DNA from: TWA4 sp051879215
GTDB lineage: Bacteria; Bacillota; Clostridia; Lachnospirales; Lachnospiraceae
NCBI GenBank assembly: GCA_051879215.1
Contig: JBJELP010000286.1
Span: 1 to 25,994 of the forward strand
Length of the DNA: 25,994 nt
Direction of reading: 5' to 3'
The position numbers and the translations under genes are program-made. Under the pieces are notes generated by a model. It ran no database searches. It was not told the DNA's origin and saw nothing but the letters and a program-made list of their open reading frames with translations. Of the stretch, positions 10,401 to 15,833 are shown piece after piece. Position 1 is the stretch's first letter. Each line of letters opens with the position of its first letter.

Positions 10401-10840
10401 CTTATTTTGTGAAGTGCAGTCTCCAGCTGTTCCGGCGTGACACCATACTGATATAATTCGGAGAGCATGGATTTCAGCTCACTGATAAAACCGCTTTTTC
10501 TCAGATTTCTGCCAAATACCTGCAGATTTTTCTCCTGCTTTAACGCAGCTCTCTGCAGGATCACACATTTCCCCATATCATCCAGAACCACATAATCTTC
10601 GCAGCCCCGCTCCACAAAAACCTTATGAGCCAGACGGACAAAACTGAGAATATCAATATTCATGGTTCCGTGATTGGGATGCATCATGGTAATGGCTTTC
10701 TGGGTTTCCATGGTAAACTGCTCCGGAACCAGTACCATATACTGCTTTTCCGGATTTGCCAGAGATTCATTTATAAGAAAGTGATTCAGCCACTCTGTCT
10801 TGCCGCTTCCGGACGTGCCGATAATCAACTGTAATGCCAT
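7412..10840 (-). CDS. addB: Helicase-nuclease subunit AddB (Fe-S nuclease)
   Basis: AddB partners AddA, contributing the 5'-strand nuclease and a helicase-like fold used in Chi recognition. I place the start at the ATG at 10840 because AGAGGA sits just upstream; the in-frame ATG 18 bases earlier would put that site inside the coding sequence. The protein then has 1142 residues. Residues 8-15 (GTSGSGKT) form the Walker A. The C-terminal nuclease shows VRIVDYKSG, and the 4Fe-4S staple is visible as a cysteine in QQAACAFAHFLRYGLKL plus CTWCSYKGIC near the end. It is the first gene of the addB-addA unit and has its own near-consensus promoter. Confidence 0.95.
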   Translation of the reverse strand: MALQLIIGTSGSGKTEWLNHFLINESLANPEKQYMVLVPEQFTMETQKAITMMHPNHGTMNIDILSFVRLAHKVFVERGCEDYVVLDDMGKCVILQRAALKQEKNLQVFGRNLRKSGFISELKSMLSELYQYGVTPEQLETALHKIRSQSVLAGKLKDMITVYRAFAGELDERTITAEELLPIMCRYLPESPIIRNTVIALDGFTGFTPVQYQVLSCLLQYGAEVMVTVTADPVKNYQKEGAPHDLFYLSHQTIKKLCNLAEELGVPVKQDICLFRDQGEVPGNTNCICVIPERNRFTDAESLGFLEQHVLRFRRSVFSGKTENHALFVSVYDSPVEEVKQICEDIYRLVRKRGFRYREIAVITGDPEGYAPLFRQELKQYDIPCFIDEKRNLLDHPLVEYIRGLLEVVLRDFSYESVFRLLKSGLWEISPEDRDYLENYVMACGIRGHKRWAEPWTRERRSGTYTDFDRINRIRASVYDSLFPLYEGWKEKEITVTAQIGILKEFLEKQRIEERLQEFCDYFKQQELFLLEKEYSQAFELVITLLNEMDSLLGDTIMSLRDFSACFDSGLEEIRVGTIPACTDRLLIGDMERTRLSGIKVLFFAGVNEGQVPKSDTGCGIFTDYDKEQLLDCDIELAPTGRMNSFMSRFYLYLALTRPSEQLYISFVKADRSGKNMRPSLVINELSSMYPDMKIRETSALSVQEPDSPVGIRRYLINRLADPAQAVSDPAWMQMFYYCAERNPDQVEKLLQAVSDGYQEESLTRELARRLYGQALQASVSRLEQQAACAFAHFLRYGLKLSERETFSFETVDMGNLFHSALERYFRKVKDQKLDITDISEERRKALVHVCVMEAAEEVGHDLLDDSARNRWLKGKLERITDRTAWALGEQLKSGGYETDSCEVLFEPDRTDAFSIPLSADQKMLLRGRIDRIDTREEEDRLYVRIVDYKSGSKTFDLVSVYYGLQIQLVFYMEAAEENLRKRNPDKQILPGGVLYYNISDPVIDKTPDMEDEEILSAILEKLQMNGVAAISSLDEESLELAKKQKKSKITLVSDRQFSSLQKYVHEMVRSLGKEITEGKIAVNPYAKGQIHACTWCSYKGICGFDKKRKGFGYRNLVSIPKEEIWKKIEGEEEEDGEQMDS

Positions 10841-10904
10841 ATTCGTTCCTCTATTCAATCATTTCATTTATTCAACTCAAAAATAACTGTACCAGAATTG
10901 TTTT

Positions 10905-10933
10905 ATTATACCACGAGATGATACCATGGTCAA
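10905..10933 (-). promoter_or_regulatory. Sigma-A promoter of addB-addA
   Basis: On the minus strand TTGACC (10928-10933) and TATAAT (10905-10910) are 17 bases apart, with a TGG just before the -10 box (extended -10). It lies about 65 bases upstream of the addB start and is one of the closest matches to consensus in the window. Confidence 0.75.
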
Positions 10934-11001
10934 AATTATGCGAAAAAGGTAATGCCGGATTTGACCGTTCCACGCTGACTGGCTTAAAGTACGAACAAAA
11001 G

Positions 11002-11040
11002 AGGGGCTGCACACAAAATGAAATTTGTGCCGCAGCCCCT
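11002..11040 (-). terminator. Intrinsic terminator of the NlpC/P60 gene
   Basis: A perfect 9-base stem (AGGGGCTGC at 11002-11010 with GCAGCCCCT at 11032-11040) contains an inner 6-base stem (11012-11017 with 11024-11029). On the minus strand it is followed by CTTTTGTT. It lies about 30 bases past the stop of the hydrolase gene and separates it from the addB promoter. Confidence 0.8.
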
Positions 11041-11072
11041 TTGGGTTCTTCTGTATTCAATGATTTTCTTTA

Positions 11073-12236
11073 TCAGTCTCCCAGAACATTTACAATTCTG
11101 ACAGGCGTCATATAATTCCATCTATTAATGACAATACCGCGTCTTGTATTGGCTGCATGGACGATTTTGCCGTTACCGATATAAATCGCCACATGGTCAA
11201 TCCTCTTCTTTCCGTAAAATACCAGATCTCCGGGACGCATCTGGGATGCACTGATCCGTTTGCCGGCTCTTGCCTGGGCTCTGGAGGAATGGGTCAGAGA
11301 TACACCATATTTTTTAAAGACAGACATGACAAAACCGGAGCAGTCTGCACCTCGGGTCAGACTGGTACCTCCCCATACGTAACGGTTTCCCACAAACTGG
11401 CACGCATAGTTGCAGAGGCTTGCACGTCTGGATGAATAGGAACTGGTACCTTTTTCATCCAGTGGTGTATAGGCTACTGCCGATTTCAGATCATACTTCA
11501 CTTCACAGTAATCTGCGGAAACATAACCTGCTGAATCAAGGTTCTTGCCGTCATCATCCACCAGACCATCCAGCTCGATTTTTACCCAGCCGTTCTCCTG
11601 CGAAATAACGGTATATCGTTCTTCCGTACTGATCTTTGTGATTTTTTCACTGTCAGCGGAAGGTTCCTTCCGGACGTTCAGATTGCTTTTAGTTGTAACA
11701 ACTGCAGTCAGTTCCGCTTCCTGTACAGCCAGCTGCTCTGCTTTTTCACCGGTGATCACGTAGTCAGCATGTACATACCCCTTTACCGAGCCGGAACTGA
11801 TTTTATACCAGTCTCCTTCTTTATCAAGGATTTCACATGCCGAATACTTCAGCATCTTACCGCAGATATCACTGTCTTTGGAGGCTTTCTTTCTGACATT
11901 CAGATAATTTTTGCTGCTGACATCAACAATACCCAGATTTTCATAGTGATCCAGTACAGATGCTTTTTCATTGACCAGAATGGCCAGATCATGCTCCACA
12001 TCAGTAGAAATCAGATTTGCTTCCACTGCGTTATAGTAATTTTTTAAGTTAACAGCCACTCCGGCAATGCTTCCTGCATCTTCCAGATTCACTGTCTGCT
12101 GAACAGATGTGTTCTTTATATTATTCTGACCTGCTGCCAGAACAGGAACTGCAGTTTCTCTGCAGATCATGGAACCCAGAAGAACTGCTGCCGTAAGACT
12201 TTTTACACGCATATTGAAACCATAGAACTTTTTCAT
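11073..12236 (-). CDS. Secreted NlpC/P60 peptidoglycan hydrolase with two SH3b domains
   Basis: Probable cell-wall endopeptidase of the gamma-D-glutamyl-diamino acid type, acting outside the membrane. The 387-residue protein starts with a basic, then hydrophobic, signal peptide (about residues 1-35, likely cleaved near VLAAG). Two bacterial SH3 repeats follow (about 107-160 and 180-245), each with the YLNVRK / NLNVRK signature and the ending GYVHADY / GYVSADY. The NlpC/P60 domain (about 273-384) has the catalytic Cys299 in GADCSGF, His348 in DHVAIYIG and a third polar residue, probably His360. The ATG at 12236 follows AAGGAT. Its leader contains a short repeated element found again near 23.4 kb. 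The natural substrate and any role in cell separation are inferred from the family. Confidence 0.92.
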   Translation of the reverse strand: MKKFYGFNMRVKSLTAAVLLGSMICRETAVPVLAAGQNNIKNTSVQQTVNLEDAGSIAGVAVNLKNYYNAVEANLISTDVEHDLAILVNEKASVLDHYENLGIVDVSSKNYLNVRKKASKDSDICGKMLKYSACEILDKEGDWYKISSGSVKGYVHADYVITGEKAEQLAVQEAELTAVVTTKSNLNVRKEPSADSEKITKISTEERYTVISQENGWVKIELDGLVDDDGKNLDSAGYVSADYCEVKYDLKSAVAYTPLDEKGTSSYSSRRASLCNYACQFVGNRYVWGGTSLTRGADCSGFVMSVFKKYGVSLTHSSRAQARAGKRISASQMRPGDLVFYGKKRIDHVAIYIGNGKIVHAANTRRGIVINRWNYMTPVRIVNVLGD

Positions 12237-12261
12237 ACTTTATCCTTATCACATAATCATC

Positions 12262-12318
12262 CTGTAATCAAATCGACACTTGCAGAAATTTGGTGCCGGG
12301 CATATTCAGATACTCTTT
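12262..12318 (-). repeat. Dispersed repeat copy A, possible structured RNA in the leader of the NlpC/P60 gene
   Basis: The 28-base core at 12272-12299 matches 23408-23435 at 24 of 28 positions, and flanks continue to match (CTGT on one side, ACTCTTT at 12312-12318 on the other). In minus-strand RNA the core can form a 6-pair stem (12274-12279 with 12293-12298) with one G-U pair and a 13-base loop. One A-T pair here (12278/12294) is G-C in copy B. Function is unknown; position suggests a cis-acting leader element. Confidence 0.6.
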
Positions 12319-12335
12319 TCAAAAACGTATCAAAT

Positions 12336-12430
12336 ACCTTACCGATTTATTACAGTTTTGTCAATTTGTTTCCTGAATATTAATTTTTTATTACATTTCA
12401 TATATTATATCATAAGGATTGTTCTGTCAA
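12336..12430 (-). promoter_or_regulatory. Two candidate tandem promoters of the NlpC/P60 gene
   Basis: On the minus strand the distal site pairs TTGACA (12425-12430) with TAATAT (12402-12407), 17 bases apart; a TATAAT two bases closer would give a 15-base spacer. The proximal site pairs TTGACA (12359-12364) with a weak TAAGGT (12336-12341), again 17 apart. Transcripts from the proximal site would start about 10 bases before the repeated element at 12262-12318. Confidence 0.45.
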
Positions 12431-12445
12431 TCAGATTCTTGAATT

Positions 12446-13393
12446 TTATTCTATACAAATCGATGTAAAATGATCTTCCAGAAGCAACTGTTCGGCTCTT
12501 TCTGCGTCCCGATGCATCTGTTCCTTCAATTCATCCACAGAGGAAAATCGTTTTTCCGGGCGGAGATAATGAAACAGACTGACCGATGCAGCTTTTCCAT
12601 AAAAATTGGCATTCACATGAAACAGATGGGTTTCCACTCCCACAGCAAATTCTCCAACAGTCGGTTTCCGTCCGATATTGGTAACACCATTGTAGCGGAT
12701 ACCGTCAATTTCCGTTACAGATGCATATACGCCAAATGGAGGCAGCAGCTTTGTTGCCGGAGGAATCTGATTGATGGTCGGCATGTCAATGGTTCTTCCA
12801 AGATGCTGACCATCCAGAATCACTGCTTCCACTGTAAATGGTCTGCCCAGCATCCGATTGGCATCCTCCATATTGCCCTGTGCAATGGCCTCCCGGATTC
12901 TGGAACTGCTGATTCTTGTCTTTTCCTCCATGACACTTGGAATCATTTCCAGATGGAAATGGTAGGTTTCGGAAAGTTTCTGAAGCAGTGCATAATCCCC
13001 GGTCCGATTGTGCCCGAAACGGAAATCTTCACCACATACTATGCAGGCGGCATGAAGCTGTCCCACAAGAATCTCACTTACAAACCGTTCGGCTTCCATA
13101 TTGCGGATCTCGTCCGTAAAGGGACATTCCACCAGCATATCCATTCCGATCCGGCGAAGCATCCGGCATCGTTCTTCCCGGTCCTGGATTGTTTTAAAAT
13201 CCTTCCCGAATTTCCAGTTCATCAAATTCATGGAAAATGTGAAGACAACTGTCTGCCAGCCCTTTTCTTTTTTCATACTTTTCAATCGTTCAAAAAGCAG
13301 CATATGTCCGCGATGCAGTCCGTCAAACTTGCCCAGTGTTACAACGGATTGCCCATCAATCGCAGCGTCTTTCACATCAGTAATATATTTCAA
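12446..13393 (-). CDS. ribF: Bifunctional riboflavin kinase / FAD synthetase
   Basis: It converts riboflavin to FMN and then FAD. The N-terminal adenylyltransferase domain shows GKFDGLHRGH (residues 21-30), the nucleotidyl-transferase HxGH-type motif. FRFGHNRTGDYALL and KTRISSSRIREAI follow. The C-terminal kinase domain starts near residue 180 with the pattern GRPFTVEAVILDGQHLGRT and includes PTINQIPP and NGVTNIGRKPTV. The 315-residue length is normal. The start is TTG at 13393, set by GGAGG (about 13401-13406); the next in-frame ATG is far downstream. It is the last gene of the nusA-infB operon, 14 bases after truB, a common Firmicutes order. No obvious terminator follows its stop, so some read-through into the NlpC/P60 gene is possible. 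Confidence 0.95.
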   Translation of the reverse strand: MKYITDVKDAAIDGQSVVTLGKFDGLHRGHMLLFERLKSMKKEKGWQTVVFTFSMNLMNWKFGKDFKTIQDREERCRMLRRIGMDMLVECPFTDEIRNMEAERFVSEILVGQLHAACIVCGEDFRFGHNRTGDYALLQKLSETYHFHLEMIPSVMEEKTRISSSRIREAIAQGNMEDANRMLGRPFTVEAVILDGQHLGRTIDMPTINQIPPATKLLPPFGVYASVTEIDGIRYNGVTNIGRKPTVGEFAVGVETHLFHVNANFYGKAASVSLFHYLRPEKRFSSVDELKEQMHRDAERAEQLLLEDHFTSICIE

Positions 13394-13407
13394 GTTTTTA
13401 TCCTCCG

Positions 13408-14301
13408 CTACAGAAACATTTTTACCGGTTTAAAATCCCGTTTTTCAGAATCTTTTTCGTATAAGCCAATAAACTTATTTTCACTGTCATACATTCGGCA
13501 GCAGCTTCCTTTTTCCAGTGGAACATGCTCCGCAACCATGGATTTTTTCAGGCGATTTCCATTGTGAAGCAGATGATCAAAGGCGGGCAGTGATCTGCAG
13601 CCGGGAAGTTCTGCAAACGCATCTTCCACCCGGACAATATGTGCTTCCAGTTCCCCTGTGTCACGCAGATGTTCCAGTTCCTTCAAAGTAACTGCATCTT
13701 CCAGTCTGAAACGGCCCACTCTGGTACGCACCAGAGATTCCATACAGCCTCCGCATCCCAGTGCCTGACCGATATCATGACAAATTGTCCGGATATAAGT
13801 TCCCTTTGAACAGGTAATTGTCATGGTCACTCTGGGAAGTTCCATCTGATCCACCTTCAGTTCAAACACTTCAATGGGACGAGGCGCACGTTCAATTACC
13901 TTTCCTTCTCTGGCATATTCATACAGTTTTTTTCCATTTACCTTTAATGCTGAATACATAGGCGGAATCTGCATGATTTTCCCCCTGAAAGACGGAAGAA
14001 TCTGTTCAATTTCTTCCTCTGTGACAGTGACTTCTTTCTCATGCAGAACCGTTCCCGTAATATCCTGCGTATCTGTCTCCAGTCCCAGCAGCATGACCGT
14101 CCGATAAGTTTTATCATGATTTTCCAGAAGGCTGCAAAGCTTTGTGCCACTTCCCACACAGACGGGAAGCACACCGACTGCATCCGGATCCAGTGTTCCC
14201 GTATGACCGATTTTTTTTGTACGAAGGATTCCTCTCATCTTTGCCACCACATCATGGGAAGTGAATCCTTTTTCCTTATAAATATTAATTAATCCATCCA
14301 T
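13408..14301 (-). CDS. truB: tRNA pseudouridine(55) synthase
   Basis: TruB makes the pseudouridine at position 55 in the T-loop of nearly all tRNAs. The 297-residue protein opens with DGLINIYKEKGFTSHDVV and has the catalytic motif GHTGTLDPDAVGVLP, with Asp38 as the nucleophile. MYSALKVNGKKLYEYAREG and CSKGTYIRTICHDIG are the other hallmark blocks. The C-terminus has the short PUA-like extension common in Firmicutes. ATG at 14301 was chosen because the protein then begins MDGLINIYK, as in relatives; the upstream site is weak (GGCGG). It lies 17 bases after nrnA in the same operon. Confidence 0.96.
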   Translation of the reverse strand: MDGLINIYKEKGFTSHDVVAKMRGILRTKKIGHTGTLDPDAVGVLPVCVGSGTKLCSLLENHDKTYRTVMLLGLETDTQDITGTVLHEKEVTVTEEEIEQILPSFRGKIMQIPPMYSALKVNGKKLYEYAREGKVIERAPRPIEVFELKVDQMELPRVTMTITCSKGTYIRTICHDIGQALGCGGCMESLVRTRVGRFRLEDAVTLKELEHLRDTGELEAHIVRVEDAFAELPGCRSLPAFDHLLHNGNRLKKSMVAEHVPLEKGSCCRMYDSENKFIGLYEKDSEKRDFKPVKMFL

Positions 14302-14318
14302 CCGCCGTTACCGTTCCT

Positions 14319-15284
14319 TTACAACTGTTCCTGAATCTCTGCCAGTACCATGGAAAGAATTTCTTCTGCTGCCATAGACAGGTCAAATCCGGCTGCTCTT
14401 ACATGACCGCCGCCTCCATGGGATGCCGCAATCTTGCTGACATCCACATAGTTATTGGACCGCATGCTGGCCTTATAATGATTTTTTTTCTGTTCATAAA
14501 GAAACACAGCGGTTTCCACACCTTCAATAATACGCAGCTGATCCACAATACCATCCAGATCACCGGAATCTGCACCAAAACGCTGCATATCATCCAGATG
14601 CAGAACCACAGCAGATATTTTTCCATCTGCATAAAGCTGCACATGTTCCATGGCATACCCGCAGATACGGGTCTGTACAATGGTTCTCGCATAATAGGTT
14701 TTGTCAATAATACTGGTCTGATCGATTCCTTTTTCCAGCAATTTTCCTGCAAATATCATGGTATTCAGAGTGGTATTGGAAAATTTGAAAATTCCCGTAT
14801 CGTGACTGACTCCCAGATAAAGACATTCCGCACAGCTTTTGCTTACTTTATCCATATCCAGCAGTTCCCCCAGGGTTTCTGCCGCAGAACTGTATCCGCC
14901 GCGGATATAATTCATATCTGCAAATCCGGCATTGGTAATGTGATGATCAATGCAGATGGTGTGTGCCGCCTGCTCAAAAAGCCTGTCTGCATCTCCCAGT
15001 CGCTTTCTGTCGCTGGCATCACAGGAAATACAGAGATCAAACACTCTGCTCATGTCCATTTCTTCCATCATCCGGATCCGGTCTGCATCCTTTAACAGAT
15101 AGAAGGATGCATCAAACTTCTGGAGACATACCTCTGTCTCCAGTTCCGGCATATTTTCTCTCAGGTAATGATACAGTCCCAGACAGGTTCCTACACAATC
15201 TCCATCCGGATGAATGTGTCCGATAATCACAACGGAACGGACACCGGCGGGAATCATGGAAGAAATCTGTAAATTATTACTCAT
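14319..15284 (-). CDS. nrnA: DHH-family nanoRNase / pAp phosphatase
   Basis: NrnA degrades 2-5 nt RNA fragments and dephosphorylates pAp; some relatives act on cyclic-di-nucleotide products such as pApA. The 321-residue protein carries HIHPDGD (His23, His25, Asp27, Asp29), CISCDASD and CIDHHITN for the two-metal DHH centre, then the DHHA1 domain ending in GGGGHVRAAGF. All key residues are present. The ATG at 15284 lies 3 bases from the rbfA stop, and its ribosome binding site (AGAGGA) is in the rbfA end, so translation is probably coupled. The rbfA-nrnA-truB-ribF order is typical for Firmicutes. Substrate preference cannot be read from sequence. Confidence 0.93.
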   Translation of the reverse strand: MSNNLQISSMIPAGVRSVVIIGHIHPDGDCVGTCLGLYHYLRENMPELETEVCLQKFDASFYLLKDADRIRMMEEMDMSRVFDLCISCDASDRKRLGDADRLFEQAAHTICIDHHITNAGFADMNYIRGGYSSAAETLGELLDMDKVSKSCAECLYLGVSHDTGIFKFSNTTLNTMIFAGKLLEKGIDQTSIIDKTYYARTIVQTRICGYAMEHVQLYADGKISAVVLHLDDMQRFGADSGDLDGIVDQLRIIEGVETAVFLYEQKKNHYKASMRSNNYVDVSKIAASHGGGGHVRAAGFDLSMAAEEILSMVLAEIQEQL

Positions 15285-15287
15285 TGA

Positions 15288-15710
15288 TTATTCCTCTGTT
15301 TCCTCAAAATCGTCCGTTTCCAATTCCATATCTGCCGGATCTGCTTCTTCCTCATCATGCTGAATATTCAGTCCGTCCAGAATATGGGCAATGTGAATCC
15401 CGTGCTCAATGGACTGATCCAGTTTAAAGAAAATTTCCGGTGTATTGCGCAGATTGATGCTTTTTGCCAGTCTGTTTTTGATGTAACCGGATGCACTCTT
15501 TAACCCCTGAATGGTATCCGCACCTTCCTGTTCCGTACCAAGAACGCTGATATAAGCTTTACAGGTTTTCAGATCCGGTGCCACCTCCACCGATACAACG
15601 GATGTCATCATATGGATTCTGGGGTCCTTTAATTCATTGCGAATGATATTGCTTAATTCTTTTTTTACTTCTTCATTGATTCGAATATTTTTAATGCTGT
15701 TTTTTCTCAC
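15288..15710 (-). CDS. rbfA: 30S ribosome-binding factor A
   Basis: RbfA is a KH-fold protein that binds immature 30S subunits and helps 16S rRNA 5'-end maturation, notably in the cold. The 140-residue protein shows RINEEVKKELSNIIRNELKDPRI, VSVEVAPDLKTCKAYISVLG and LRNTPEIFFKLDQSIEHGIHI, all characteristic. The C-terminus is a strongly acidic tail (about residues 118-140). The start at 15710 follows AAAGGAG. An apparent terminator hairpin sits immediately upstream, between infB and rbfA, so expression of rbfA and the genes after it may be partly uncoupled from infB. Confidence 0.95.
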   Translation of the reverse strand: MRKNSIKNIRINEEVKKELSNIIRNELKDPRIHMMTSVVSVEVAPDLKTCKAYISVLGTEQEGADTIQGLKSASGYIKNRLAKSINLRNTPEIFFKLDQSIEHGIHIAHILDGLNIQHDEEEADPADMELETDDFEETEE

Positions 15711-15730
15711 ACTATACTCCTTTATGACAA

Positions 15731-15766
15731 AAACTGGCTGATACAGGGAATCCGATCAGCCAGTTT
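15731..15766 (-). terminator. Terminator or attenuator inside the infB-rbfA gap
   Basis: A perfect 12-base inverted repeat (15731-15742 with 15755-15766) surrounds a 12-base loop. On the minus strand the stem runs into five Ts (GTTTTTGTC), just before the rbfA ribosome binding site. A second, weaker hairpin (15787-15792 with 15799-15804) upstream in the RNA contains GGCTGA, which could pair with TCAGCC in the 3' arm of the terminator and so act as an antiterminator. The alternative pairing is an inference. Confidence 0.7.
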
Positions 15767-15833
15767 GATTACAATATGGGAAACCATTCAGCCTGTCTGC
15801 TGAATCGTCTGATAACTGTTCTGCAGCGGATTG

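Noticed and set aside
12237..12445. c-di-AMP (ydaO-type) riboswitch upstream of the NlpC/P60 gene
   Set aside because: Such riboswitches often precede cell-wall hydrolase genes, but I could not find the conserved ydaO core sequences, and the leader is rather short.
12470..13567. 365-residue open frame on the plus strand
   Set aside because: Antisense to ribF and truB, both of which have complete conserved motifs; no start signal or recognisable domain.
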